Assembly (NCBI GenBank): GCA_027574665.1
Contig: CM050653.1
Location: 41,242,118-41,306,117 of the forward strand
DNA length: 64,000 bases
Direction of reading: 5' to 3'
DNA from: Rhynochetos jubatus
Lineage: Eukaryota; Chordata; Aves; Eurypygiformes; Rhynochetidae
Shown: positions 1 through 13,800 of the stretch, in pieces
Position numbering within the stretch: position 1 is the stretch's first letter
Layout of the letters: every line of letters begins with the position of its first letter
Translations under genes and position numbers: made by a program
The notes under the pieces: generated by a model
The model's input: the letters and a program-made list of their open reading frames with translations, nothing else
Told to the model about the DNA's origin: nothing
Databases searched by the model: none

Positions 1-3000
1 TTTAGAATAGGCAGGTTGGTTGTTCTGAAAACCTTCTGTATTATCTTCTGTCATGCTATCAGAAGCACGATTATTAGTTTCCTCCATACCTTTGATACCT
101 AATGGAAACACCCCCATATCTGGCAGGCCAGCTCATACAAACACCACCACCTTCAGCAGGTTGCACTTGTCTCTTAAAAACAAAAAAACACCCCCAAAAA
201 ACCAACAAAACCTCTGTGTCTTCTTCATAAAATGTGTTTTAAAATGCCCCATTTTAATTTCATTTTGTAGATGGCATGGCTGTTATCATAAGCTGACAAT
301 CAGACTACTGAAAGTGTACAACATGCACTGTGGCAAGAATGGTGTGCTCAACCCAGTATTCCTAGTGAAAACCTGGAAAAATAATTGATTTATAGAGTAC
401 TTTGTCTTGCTTTACTAAGTGAAAATGAGGGGGGAAAGGATATCTTTACATAACTAAATTTGAATTAGCCTTTTCATTTAAAATCCATCTACTGCAAAAC
501 ATTAGCAAATACATCAGTTGATTACCATTTGATAGCATAAAGCTCCAATTCATCAGGCAAGAAACACATCCTTAGAAAAAAAGCCACAAAATAATTTGGA
601 CCTGACTCCACTGCACACACCAGTACTGGTGGATACATCCCCCAGTATGCACTCCTTTTCTAGTCACAGATTTGACTAAGCATTCTGCAGACGAGGAACA
701 GCCAGCATACATTACGACAGTTAATATGTCATATGGTTGTACTGACCAGCTTGAAAGAAACTTCTTCATTAAACCTTCCTGCTTTTGATATCCTAAGATT
801 TTAATTAAGCAGTGTCACAACAGGGTGTGCACTAAGAGTATTTGCACATGCCTTTGGAGCATTGTGAAGCACTGGACCAGAGACCAATTACCTTCTACCA
901 CCCAAGCAGTACAACAGCAGCCCATTAATGTACACCCTGGTGTGGCTTGTTTCAATTAAAGTATATTTGTAAAATGACAAAAGGACAGGCAGTGTTGAAC
1001 GACTGAGGAAATCAGATGTTTTTAGGCTGGGATCCTGCTGATTATTCAAACTTTTACAAATGTACACACTGGAATTCAGTAAACAAGTCACCCAGCTTAC
1101 TTTGTTACTCTATGTGGTAAGAAATGGGGCTATTAAGAGTACCGAATGTTATTTCCATCTGAACATAGAGAACACAAGGAGGCAGCTGTGGTGTCAGCAG
1201 TTTTGCTGTCTCCATTCCCCCAAAGGAGGCTCAGTTTCAAGAATTTGGCAGAGACAACACTGAGGAGAAATAGGCTCTACTCACCCCACCACAGGGTTTA
1301 TCCATGAAAGGAACGGATAGAGTTCATCCAACTACACAGTACAGTTAAATTCACTAGGAACTTAATTTTTTTTTTTTGTTTGTTTTACTACAAAACTAGT
1401 TTTCTACTTCTATAAAACTTACATGCTTGACTTCAGAAAAAGGCATATACATACTTGGCAAAATATTTTTAACTAAATATAACTAAAAATCCCATGCACA
1501 TCTGGCAAGTCTTGTTTTCTCAATGACTTTCACTTCCCTCTTCTCTCCCTACTCCTTTTCCATCTATTCATTTATGTCACAGACTATTTAAGGTAAGTAT
1601 GATCCCTTCCAAGATACTCATACAGCCCCAGATAGAACACCTCCCACTTTTAATAGGGTGCTTTTAGCTACTGTAATGTGAATCACAGATAAATAAATAT
1701 AAATTGTAAACCTGTGGCCAACTAGCAGAGTATAATTTCATATTCCAGGAGCAGAGCACAGAGCTGTATTTTTTGACCACTTCCCTTCATTCTAATTCCA
1801 GTGAGCAACAACATCAACAAAGGCCATAACAACAGGAGTTGCAGAAATCACAAAATAGAGTGGTAAAATTCCTTCATATGACTCTCATTCAATGCCCATA
1901 GAAATCAACTTACCCTAATAGGTTAGGATCAAGCACTTTATAACTACAGTGAAACCACTGCCAAAATACAGGGCTAAATGAATCCAGCAGGAGCCTCAGA
2001 CATGTGCTGAGCCATATCCTACCTATCCCCTCTAGGCTGAGAGATGATGGACTAGATGAAAGTCTATAAATATTTGGCAACTGGAAGCATCCGAAAAACA
2101 ACTAGGTAAGTAGTAAAAGGGGGTTATATCTAGTGAACAACTAGGAATGAAGCTAAACAAAGTGATGTTCTGGCTGAGCATGAGGCAACATTTTTGAAGA
2201 ACAAATGCAGAGAAGTTCCCTGCAGGAAATTGTGGGTTTAATAATCAGGGCATTGACACTGGTCAGAACTCCAAGTAGCCATGTTCTATAGGGGGAAGCT
2301 GGTGTTCATAGAAGGACAAAGTGGATGGCAGAGAACTGCATTTCCTTCTTCATTATCCTGTGTTTCTAAATGACTCATCATCCCAGACACGTAATGAAGT
2401 GAAGTCATACACATCAGCTACCTTCTCCCAAGTCTCAAAGGTACAGCTCAGTAAGTCTGCAGTACAGCCAGTTAGTTACACAGGCAGCATTACGGACTCT
2501 AGAGATTTTAACTGCATTATTGCATGTAGCAATTGCATTTGCTTCTGTATTCCAGGATCTACCTGAGCCAAATTTGTAATGAAAAATGAGCAATGTGATG
2601 AAGACACATGGCAAAATGATGAGAGATTGTCCCTCCTATTTTGTTTTCTTTCCTCAGGGTACGGTCTAATAACTCTAAAAGCAGATGTCATCTCATGTCA
2701 AATAATCTTCTTTCTCCCTTGCTGTAATAATGGATTTTGCCAGTTCTAATTTCAAATGAACTGTAATGTCTTCTAATCTTGAGTCACTATGTAAGTATTT
2801 AGAGAACACAAGTTTTTCTTCTGCAGTTAACCACTGAGCTAATGTTGTGCATACTTTTAATTCTGTATTAACAAACTCCCAGTGCAGACAATATGCAGGC
2901 AGGTGATGGACATGGTTGAAATACTGACATTTAGATACTGACTTCTAATCAAAACTGCAACCATCAAATTAATTTCAAACACATTTGAGCTGATGGAGCT

Positions 3001-3366
3001 GTTACTCCAGCTACCAATTCTCCTGGCTTATCTGTTTTTATGGAAATCTGTTCTGGGATTGACAGACTCAAATTGCCATCCATCCTTTCACTTTCCCTCA
3101 AAGAAAAGATCAATCTTTCAATTCCAATCATAAAGTAGCCAGAAAAGAATAGTAAAGAAGCATCTAAATGTTTCACTAGAAGCAGTAAGACACATTCCTT
3201 CCTTTTTTTCCCCCTTCTACCCCATTAAACAGAATGTGTTGTAGGACTTTTCAGGATCACTTAATAATGAAGTCTACTCTTTCTTCTCTTTTCCAGATTA
3301 AATGATCTTGTCTGCAACTTCTCCTTAGATAAGTATCCTATGAAATTATTAATAAAATGAAGTGTG

Positions 3367-3404
3367 CATATGTATAAAAAGTATAAAGTTTCTATATACA
3401 TATG
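3367..3404. repeat. AT-rich inverted repeat
   Basis: CATATGTATA (3367-3376) and its reverse complement TATACATATG (3395-3404) are separated by 18 bases, and CATATGTATA recurs at 3399-3408. The surrounding 3340-3480 stretch is rich in TA steps. Confidence 0.8.
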
Positions 3405-4410
3405 TATAATGACTGTATTTATATGAAGAGATATGTCTGCATTAACAAAAATAGATATGTATATCAAATATGCATATTATTATTAATAGTTAAGCCAAGG
3501 ACAACACATTCCAGATCTGGCAAACATTTCTGAGGAAACGTATTAGTCTATTTCGTTCTAGCTTTCCTAGAAGCTCTGTACACTGGTATCTACAAACAAA
3601 GTATTAGTGTGAGTTTGAGTCAGACCAATAACTAGGTAGAACAAGATGCAGAGCATTACAAGTTGAACTCAGAATAATATATGGTGGAGTTTAATATTTA
3701 TGATGTATATTTTCTATTTATAATACACTGTTATGGACAAGATGTAAAACTGTACAATTCTTATTCAAGTTTAATAATACCTTACCCCCTTATCTACCTT
3801 CAAAGAACCTTCAAGTAAATTCCTTTTCATTTCATAATAGGTTTCTATTGAGAATAAATCAAGGTATTAGCATCTGGCTTGCAGTAAACATATCTGAGCA
3901 CTGCATGTACAACTTCATGTGAAGATTCAGTTAAACATTTGAGGATAACTACTTCATTTATAGTGTTATTCTGTTTGCTTTCTGCAAAGTTTCATATGAT
4001 TGCGAATTGTTACCATAGGGAAACAAAGTAAGATCTTCCCCAAAAGAGAAGTGTTTTCCATAAGCATTTCTGTGCATAACATGAAGAGAACATAATAAAA
4101 TTTGCATCAAGTTGTGTCACATTTAAAAATACCAGTTATTTCAGAGACTGGGAGACTGTGGGAGTGATTCCACCTGTAACATTTCCTAAACCTTTCAAAA
4201 TTAGACAAGAGAAATAAAGCATAAATTAATCTCCTAAATGGCCTTTCCCAATATGACCTGGGTTAATCCCTCGAATCTCTCATAACAAAAGTCAATTGCT
4301 AACAGCCAAGTGAATAGGTGTTAATCTTTGTTACTAATAATGTTTTTTCAAGACAATACAAGATAAAAGTTTAATTCGTTCTTCATGGGTCAAAGTCTAC
4401 CTGGTAGAAG

Positions 4411-4452
4411 TGAATATTGCATAAAGTGATCTGAATATTGCATAAAGTGGTC
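4411..4452. repeat. 21-base tandem duplication
   Basis: Two adjacent copies of the unit TGAATATTGCATAAAGTG plus ATC or GTC lie at 4411-4431 and 4432-4452. They differ at one base (A at 4429, G at 4450). Confidence 0.95.
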
Positions 4453-5282
4453 TAACAGCCTTCCAGGCAGAGATGGGACATAAGGGTAGCACTTTACCAC
4501 CCTTACAGAAGAAAATTATTCTTCCATTAAGAGTGTCTTCTCAGCTGCTAATAATTGATTACTTGCTTTAAGTCAGCAGTTTACTGCTGCATTGCAGCGA
4601 CACAAAGTTGAAGGTGTTATGCCAACAAATACAGGAAGTTTTTCAAATATTAAGTTCAAATATTACCTATAGTTAAAATTTTATTTAAATTATAAGGAAA
4701 AATAAAAGGGTTCCTCTATTATTTTCCATGTATTGTGTTGACATCACTGTTACAGCTCATGAAAGATTTGCAGGTTTTGACTACTAGCTCATGATTTTAT
4801 TTTGTCCTGACACTTCACTGGTCTTTTGCACATCCTACTAAAAAGGCAGGGAGCGCTAGATTTCCATGTGTGTTTTTAAACAGCAGCTCATGGGGCTGAT
4901 CAGTAGTTGGATTGATTTATGTTTTAATTTTATGGATGATATCACACAATTATCTCCAGATGGAATAATCGGGATGAAGCATTGCCAAAGAACATTAGAC
5001 ACTAAAGAAGTCAGCCAATGCAATCCATTCAGTACTGTAATTATTTTTGTTTTGGCTTCAGACATTTGTACAGAGGCACAAACTCACTCTGGTAGGGCCT
5101 CATTCCGTATCTATTTAAGAGAGTGGAAAGACTTTCATCGATGTCAGAAGACAGTGTCTACACACCCCAAACCCTCCAATCCCTCCACACTGTCAGCTAT
5201 GGAATATCTCAGAGATCTCTTCACTGTTTTTCCCTTCTCTTTTCACCCTCTTTCAGCATCCACCATTGCTCCCCCCACCCCC

Positions 5283-5296
5283 TTTTTTTTTTTTTT
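5283..5296. repeat. T14 homopolymer after a C-rich tract
   Basis: Fourteen T residues preceded by a CCCCCCACCCCC-like segment (about 5270-5282). Together they make a pyrimidine-only block. Confidence 0.9.
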
Positions 5297-8200
5297 GTCC
5301 TTCTCAGCACTTTGCAGTTGCTATTTGGGCATGTCGTTTGTGGTTTATTAAGCACAGACAAATGAAATCAAAGTTGTTCAGCCTGGGTAAATCAGAAAAA
5401 TATTAATTCCTAGAACAATCTATGTAGTGCTGATGTGTATTCATTTATTGGATGAGCAAGTGATAAGACTGATCACTTCAGGTACCTCAGTGTTGAACTC
5501 CAAGTATTTCTTCATAGATTAAATCTGAAAGTCAAAGGGATATACAAATTTCTCTTTTTCCTGGGAAAACAAACACACAATGCCTTGATGAACAGGGTCT
5601 GCTTCACTAAGCATCCAACATTTCCAAGCATTCAATTAGTTTTCTAGGAGTGAGTTTTCAAAAGGACTTCCTCAGCTAAGAGCACAACCCTCATTCCAAA
5701 CCCTCAAGCTATATTTGAAAACTTCAACAAAACCAAACAATTGATTTTGAAATGCAAGTGTAGGCTTCAGGTTGTGACTGTTTTGGCTATAGTGTCTACA
5801 ACAGAAGACAGGCACCATGGAGGAACACAATGGATGGTCCTCTTAGGACATGTCTACATTGTTAAGTGCACTGTTACAGAGCTAATCACATAACTCAGGA
5901 ATTGAAAGCAGTGTCATGAGACCAGTGCAGCTTGCTGAAAGATAGACATAATTACTATGGATTCAGAGTTGTGCCAGTGTGTTTATAATGCTTCCAGGGC
6001 TCACCTGTTTCACCACAGAGCTATAATTCCTATACTCCACCTGGAAATAAATCAAACCTCTTCTACAAATAAATCTGACCTGCCCATACATCTGAACAAG
6101 TTACTTTCTCCTCATCATTTGCTCATGCTATGTTAAGTATGTTTGTTTATTATTCAATATTTATATTTGGCTGAACAAGGCATGACAACCTATGCAATGT
6201 AATAATGTATAGAGTTCTACTTGCTTTTGTTCCAAAAAAATCAATGGGTGAAGTTTTCAGGCTTAAAGAGCCTGAGCCAAGATTCCCAAGTTTCACAGCT
6301 TTTTACTAGGTTTTGGATCAGCTGCAGAGATTATAACTGACATTTATTCTTAGTTGAATAGCATGTGCTTTTTCTTCCTACGAATATAAACACATAAAGG
6401 TTTTGGGGCAGTGTAGCATGCCTGTTTATTGCAACTAATTCCTGAAAATGGAAATGGAATACTACTTTGATTGTCCTGTGTCCGGGAGTCCCTTAATACC
6501 ATTTTATTAACCTCCATTGTAGACTTTTTTCTTAACTTTTTCTGAGATTCTTTGCAGAATATCATTGATAGAAATATAATTAGGAAAACAGACAAACATT
6601 TGAGAGAAGCCACTGTTCTTTCTCTTCTCACTAAGTGTTCAAAAGAACAAATCCATGGCAAGTGCCCCTCTGCGTGATCCACAGTAAACAAGAGGCAATC
6701 TGTGGTGGTTTATCCTTTAACACAAGAGCAGAAAGCTACCTCAGAGGGTGGAAGTATCCTCTAAAGCAGTTATCACAGATTGGCTAATGCTGTGTATATT
6801 ACCTGAGCTCACACCAAACCTGCAAGAGGCAATGCAGCTTCTTGGAAACTTACACTATTTCACCATACCACTCGGGTGATTTTTCAATCCCTACAAGTAA
6901 CTTGGCAGGATAAATCCCATTTAAAAGCTTACTGTGTCCCGTTGCAGTGCACATACACAGCATAAGAACAGAAAACAGCTGGGATCTGAAGCACAGAGAC
7001 ACCATAGGCTAAATTGTGATACCTTTTTCACCAGAAACTTCATGCTGAGTTCAGAAAGTTCTTGCTGAATAAGGTCCTTGCTCTAGTCACAATACAAGCA
7101 GACATGCTGACAAGAATTTATTAGACTGGCATTGAACCTGAGCTAATAAATCTTCTTGGAATCTCCTGCCTAGTATAGAGATGTTCAGGTGGCACTTAAT
7201 AAGCCTGGCTGACTCTGAACTGCCTCAGTGCAGTCCCAAGTCCTTGTGGGAAATAGGAATGCAATACTGAAACCTTCCTGATGACTTCACAAAATGAGCC
7301 TGGGTCTTTAGGGCTATTAGTTTGTGTTCTGCAGACACAGTGTGGCTAAACTGCTCACAGACCCAAGCTGGCTGGGAAGGCAGTACAGCTGTCTCTTTCT
7401 GGCATTGGGCCTAAACTAGTATGTCTGGGCAGCCCAGTGCTGGCTTGGTAAGGGGACAGCTCAAGTATCTCTGCTCCCATGGTATGATTAAACCTCAAAC
7501 TGGTTAGAGCACCCACGGGTAACTGCGTGTTGCTTACACATAAGTTCAGAATCACACAGAGAATGTGGTAGAGGCAAGGGCTGTGACTACCCCTCCTGCA
7601 TCTCAATACTGTGTCTACAAGAAATAGTGAAGAAGACTCCCCTTACCAGAAAGGGGTATACTTTCAGTAGTGGGCCAGTAGATAAAAGGTTGCTTCTCAA
7701 CCCAGATTTGTTATTGCATGATAAAATCCTAATTAACATAAGACATCTATGACTGTGCCTAGTTTGTTAAATAGAAAATAAGAAGTACACAACAAAAAAA
7801 AAGTTAAAATTAGAAATACAAAAGAGCCAGGGACCATTCCTTATACCTGCTAAGTGGAGCACAACCACCCTGTTTATACATAATCCCCCTGTGGCAAACT
7901 GCTTACATGCAAGCTACATAGCATTTCTTCCCAAGTCCCCTCTAGTGCCTCCATGGCCCTAAGACATAATTACCAGTTAGTGGTTTTATTTCAGACTCTT
8001 CAGACTGACTGAAGTGATTACTGACTGTGCTGTAACCTATCCGAGTTCATAGCATGAATCTGAGGATGTGTGTTACATGAACACATGATGAGGATGCTTG
8101 AAGGGGTAAAGCCCTGCTGGGATCACACTCACAGATCATATGGGGAAAACAACCAGACCTATCGCAGCCTTATCCACTGAGCTTTCTGGGGGCAGTCCCT

Positions 8201-8730
8201 TCAGTGTCTCTCTCAGGGTTGTACCCATGCAGTGGTTTAGAGAGTAAAATTGCGTGGCCCAGAAAAGAGTGGGGATGGGTACACGTAAGGTGCAAATAAC
8301 AACAATTCAGGATCTTATGCTTGAGCATCATCTGGTTGGTGCACGTGCACTTGCTGTTCCCAAACTCAACCGGTTGCAAAAAGAGGTATTTCTATTTAGA
8401 AGGCATTTATGTATTCTGGGAGTGATGATGGACAGAACTTGTGCATACTGTCTACTCAGTACATATTTCTTTGCCATGTAAATAAAATAGACTTTCACTG
8501 GAGAGCTCGCTAAAGATTCCATTTCCCACCCTAGGAGCGTGCTTAACAGGAAGAGATGATGTATATTTCTTTTTCCCCTGTTCCCCAATTATTAAAACAA
8601 AACACAACATTTGATGGTTAGGAAAATAGCCTGGGGGGAAGAACCACAACACCCCCCCACGCATGGGAACTTTGTTGGAAAAAGGAAATATATCCACCCT
8701 TGTATTGTGACAACACACCCCAATGTATTT

Positions 8731-8746
8731 CACACACACACACACA
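8731..8746. repeat. (CA)8 microsatellite
   Basis: Eight uninterrupted CA units, within a broader CA/AC-rich context. Confidence 0.98.
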
Positions 8747-9934
8747 ATGAGTTTGTACAACTGAAAATGAGAGAAGTCACCTTTGCTTCCTTCTAATTAT
8801 TATCCAAGCTTGTGCAATGAGTTTGAAAAATTCCGTTACTGGCTTGTGACTTTATTATTTGCAGCAAGAAGAAACTGTGCTAATAAAGATAACAGAGGTA
8901 AAGGAAATGCAAAAGCATTCAGCATACATGGATAGCAGGGTAGAAACCAAATGCAACACCAACTTACATAATCCTGCCTGGCCTCTCAGTGAAGGTCAGT
9001 GGCGTTCTCCTCTGCGTTCATGGATTTTCATTTCAGAGGAACACAGCTACAGAAGGAATGCATGTGTAGTTGAAATAAGATAATAAACTCAGCTATCCCT
9101 TGTTCGATTCCCAGCTGAGGGCCGGCCTAGCTACATTGACATATCCTAGGAAAGAATAAGCTCCATCAAATGCAGCACAAGATGGAGCTCAAATGAAGAC
9201 CTAATAAAATACTAAAACTAATGTAACAAATAGCTTCAGCAAAAATGTAGGGTAGACATGTCTATTACTTGTAGGGGGCAGAGGGTACTGGTAATGGCTG
9301 ACAGTGTTTTATCACTAATGGTTTGCTCCATTACTCAAAACAATGGGTCACTTTTCCTCTCTATGGAGTCACACTGTAAACAACATCTTGTGGATTATGC
9401 TAGTTCATAAACAACAGTATGAATCTTTTGTATTCTAATACCTCTTGTGGTATTATTTTGGGGTTTCAGTACCAACTGCTTAAGACAAATGACAAAATAT
9501 AAATTCATTCTGGAAGTGTTCCTGGAACTCAAATCTGCAACAGACACAATGGTGCAGCCAAGTACCTACCATTAAAGGGCTTCGACTGACACAGTCTGCT
9601 TATTGGCAGCCTGCACATCTCTAATTTACCACTCAAACCCTTAAAATAAAGCAGTTGCATTGTAATGCTTTGCTAAGTCTGGGTCACAGAAAACAAAATA
9701 TCATTAATTAGCGTGCAAACTTTATGGGTTCTCAGCCACTGGTTACAAGATAGTAATTTGCATAAGTTAGAGATTCAATGAAACACGCATATGAAGTAAA
9801 TGTAATAAAAAAATACTTACTGAAGTCAATCTTCTGAATTGACATGACAAGTCATCATGAAAAGGTACCAATAATTTGTTCTTGAGATTTTTAAGGGTAT
9901 TTTTCTATAATAAAGATAACCTTACATGACGCAT

Positions 9935-9964
9935 ATCTATTTAGAGGATATCTATTTAGAGGAT
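9935..9964. repeat. Exact 15-base tandem duplication
   Basis: The unit ATCTATTTAGAGGAT occurs twice head to tail without mismatch, suggesting a recent slippage-type duplication. Confidence 0.95.
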
Positions 9965-10189
9965 CTAGACTTGTCCAGTTAAAATATGTCCTATCACCCA
10001 AATTTTCTCCTATGCTATAGTAACTGCCTTGGGGCTGGGGTGGGGACTGAGGGTTAAAAAAAGCCAATAGTGCAATATATCTTGATTTTGACATAGTACT
10101 TCCATCAGCAATCTATGACAGAAATTATGGATTAAGTTATCATACAGTGGGTGAGACAAAGGAATTGCTTTGACTTCTAAATTGGTTAT

Positions 10190-10840
10190 TAAAGGGATCT
10201 ATTCTAGGTGTGATTCCACTCAATGCTTTCTTGATGGCCTGGATGAGGTATGAGAGAATATGTTTATATATTTGGTAATGACAATAACTGGGAGGACTGC
10301 AAACAGTAGAATTCATCATAGTGTTCAAAACAGAATATGGTTGAAATAACACAAGTAAACAAAAATAAATATAAACTACTACATGCTGGAAGGACAGATC
10401 AAGTTTAAGATGTGGGATAAAACACATAAGCTGTTCTACAGCAAAAGGGAAGCCAGGCAATTACAGTAGGTAATAAATATATTTTGAAGCCAGAACATGG
10501 CATTGCTTCTGGTGGGCTGTATGTAATGCTGGTGAAATTTGTCTGGTGCACTCCATTTAATTTTGGGCAGAAGAAAATTGGAGAAGGGCAGAAAGTATCA
10601 GCAAGAATGGCACAAGTGCTACAAACCTAACCAAGAAAGGAAAATCGATTGATCTGGCAAAGAGGTTTTCTCTGGAAAGAAGAGACTAAGAGGATGTATG
10701 GCTGAAAAAAATACACATTACAACAGTGTGTGAGGATATAAAAGGGAGAAAAATCAAACACTACCGTGGGTAGCAAAAAAAAAAAATTCTGAGCTTAATC
10801 AAGAACTGCAACATAATATTTAGGGAGAGGGAATGATTAC
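10190..10840 (+). mobile_element. Old, decayed CR1-type LINE fragment (reverse-transcriptase region)
   Basis: Plus-strand traces of the CR1 RT and post-RT region occur in order. A segment like the DNA for F-I-N-D-L-D-D is near 10225-10250 (GATGGCCTGGATGA). The A-D-D-T-K-L-G-G region is near 10278-10302 (GGTAATGACAATAACTGGGAGG). A GAAAATTGGAGAAGGGCAGA block is near 10572 and TCTCTGGAAAGAAGAGACTAAGAG near 10670-10693. A GAGCTTAATC block is near 10791. All are heavily mutated with stops and indels. The order and spacing match CR1, the similarity is from memory, and the outer limits are uncertain. Confidence 0.65.
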
Positions 10841-13800
10841 GAAATCTTTGCCATTACATTCCATTTCTTTTAGGTAGCTCCAAGAAGGGCTGCTAGGCTT
10901 ACTTGTCCTGCATCAGGGCTGAGGAATTTCTCATACACGCTCTCTTAAGTCCCTCCTAGCCTTATACTCTTAAACTTACATTAAAAATTGTTCGTACATT
11001 GACAAAGAAGGTTTTGGTACAGTGCTCTTACATAAATATGCTCAAAGCTGAACAGCCCTACACTGGCTCTCTTCAGTGCCTTTTACATGTTTGTGCTTGG
11101 ATTCCACAGGAGTTTAGACATACAAATGCTTCTGTGCTTCAATTTATAGGTTTACCAGAAACCATGAATCCTGATCTAACTACAGTGTTTATACAAGCTG
11201 TGTTTCTGGTTTGCATTTGTTTTGCTTATCTCAGTAATAGCATGTAAGGTACAGCATTACACTTTAAACAGGTGGTTAGAGTTCTGTGCACTAGCAAGTG
11301 CTTTGACACTCCAGAGCAAACACCAGCAAAGGTCAAAGCCTGGTTTAATAAAACACATTGTTTAAGGAAGCAATGCCTCATTTTTGAATGTCTTCTACTA
11401 TTTCTTTTTCAGTTACTCCTAAAAAAACTGCTAACATATCCATGTGTCATAAGGCCCAAGCCTGTCAGGACCCCTGATGTGTGACTGGTCAACCCACTAC
11501 TTCCTCTAATTCTAGGAAATCTCCCATTAAATACTGAGATGAAAAGCTAGCTAAAGGGAGAAATGAAAATGGTATTTGCTATACACTTTCATCTTGCCTT
11601 GAAATACATAGACACCAAGTCATACTTTGGTGTGTAACTGAACTGCATACCACAAACGCGATCTCCTAGAAAACAACCTCCAATATCTATCTTTTGTAAA
11701 GCTCCATTCTAGATCCCTTTTTTAACTAGGGTTAAACCAAATCTGCACAGCCTGCACTGACTTAATCTGTCACCCAGTCAGGAATGGCAGTCTTTAGACA
11801 AGTCATATGAAGGAATGAGAAATATCATCTTCCCACGGCCCTCTAAATTTGGCTAATTATGGAAGGGAAAAGCACCAGAAGGGGAAGGTGGGACAAAATC
11901 TTCTGTCAGTGATAATTAACTTACACCCCCTCCTTAAATTAAACAATTTCATCACTAATGCCAAGTTTGATAATGTGGTAAAATACTTTGAGGCCCAAAG
12001 CAGATAAGTCCTTAAAAAAACCCACACACCCCTCAAAAAGAAGGGTCTTGTGAACAGAACAATAAACTACTGTCAGCTGCTGAATGGCAAGCCCCATAGC
12101 AGCTGTTTGTTGTGAGAAGGTATTTTATGTACAAAAATAATCTCTCCTTAAAGATAAGCCTTACCCCTAGTACAAATATAGCCCTCTACCCTAGTTCACC
12201 CTGATGATGCATGCAGAACAGGAAATGCTCGCAAGGGTAATTTCATCTGTCCAGCCTGTGTAAGACTCTCTTGATAATCTTGGATGCCATGCCATGTCTC
12301 TGAATAAATGAGAAGTATGCCTCTTCTTTTAATTGAAACAGATTTTGGTGCACAGACTTCCATTACCAGGCCATTCCCCTGAGATTCTGTTGAAACCAGG
12401 TGATGACAGCAGTGCTAGTGCTGAAGTTTATTTCTGTGCCATCTTGCATAACATCACCCTGTTGGGAAAGAGCCCTCACAAGGTCTTGAAAAAGTAACCA
12501 GTCTGGATAACGAAAGCAAGCAGGCTTCCAAATCTGAATTCTGGCTGCCTACTGCCAGCCGGTCTGAAACACTGCCCAATTGTCCAGGGTAGCCTGCAAT
12601 CGTGTGGGAATACAAAGATACACTTGTAATCTAGACAAGCAAATTGGCTGCTATTTCCCACACAATGATACTGGTTTAGCTGGAATGCTCTCCATTGCAA
12701 ACACAACTGAGGTAGAAACCTTTAATATTATTAGTCAACAGCCTGAGTTTTGTTTTTCTTTTCTCTCTAAACAGAGAAGTATCAAAAGACTGAACTGAAA
12801 ATGCAGACATTAAAACAGGACACGTGCCTATTAACATTCAAAGTACATCCGTTTGAACCTCATTTTGAAAGGGACAAGCAATAATTAGTTTCTGTCTGCA
12901 GAACCTAAAACGTGGTAGTTCCTCTTCTGATCATCTACTTAAAACGCTAGTCAAGTTTCTCTTACCTCCCACCACACTTACTGCAACAAGTCTTCCTCCA
13001 ATCTAGTTAAATACAACCTTGCCTTACCCTTATCCATCCAAAGATCATTTTCTTAGCTCATCTTTCCATTCAACCCATGTCTAAATACCTCCTTAAAACC
13101 ACCCGCTGGTTTTCGTACTCTTCTTGACCCAATCCAAGGCACTTCACTTTTTACACGCACCACAGCCTAATTTCCCTGTCAGTCACAGTGCAAATGCTGA
13201 CTTTCACCTCATTGTCCATACCTGTCCTCCTTAACCAACAGCAAATGCAAATGAAAACATCTAAGACGCAACACTAAATAAATGGGTGCAGAAATGAACC
13301 TTTAGCACCTGGGAGTACAAGATCTTTATTCTACAACAAAAACTCTAATGCACTACAGTGACGTACATTATAAGAGAGCACACTAGTCTAATCACTACAA
13401 CAATCTTTAAGTCTCCTACTGGCCAGTGTGTTTAATTTGTTAGTTACTAAATAAGTAGGAATGAACTTACTAAACTCAACAATATATTTAATATTTATCA
13501 TTTTCAACCACTCCAGTTTTTAGCTAACCTCACTCTTGCCATTTATATAGTCATTATCAGTGTGGCACATAAACCAGGCAAAAGTATTTTCCTGGAAAAG
13601 CTCATTTGCCATTTTATTACAGAAATGTGTTCTTGATCACACCTAAATCACACCTTAGTTACTGATTATACTTCAGATTCAATCTTCATTTTCAGCTTTA
13701 AAGACTGCCATCATATTCTCTAATCATTTAGATTTTTGAAGAATGAGATCTTTTGGCTAAGATTCTTACCGTGTCACTGGAAGGCATGGTGGTATAAGCA

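Larger units (their letters stand above)
1..10189. other. Intergenic, no gene recognised
   Basis: The open frames here are short, overlap on both strands and lack splice-bounded coding character or recognisable domains. The longest, 161 codons at 4866-5351, runs through the pyrimidine block at 5270-5296. Only the small repeats listed separately were found. Confidence 0.75.

Noticed and set aside
1960..2075. GATGGACTAGATGA resembling the sense-strand CR1 3' region
   Set aside because: The match stops after about 14 bases, and the expected GGTCCCTTCCAACC that should follow is absent.
4866..5351. 161-codon plus-strand frame
   Set aside because: It runs through homopolymer C and T tracts, ends in a poly-Phe-like stretch and has no recognisable domain or splice context.
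5841..5885. GACATGTCTACATTG resembling the start of a reptile Harbinger-type MITE
   Set aside because: Only about 15 bases resemble it, with no matching inverted terminal end or target duplication nearby.
9091..9115. tRNA-like B-box (TGTTCGATTCC)
   Set aside because: The flanking bases do not form a T-arm stem, and no A-box or acceptor stem lies at the right distance. A single motif match is not enough for a tRNA or SINE call.
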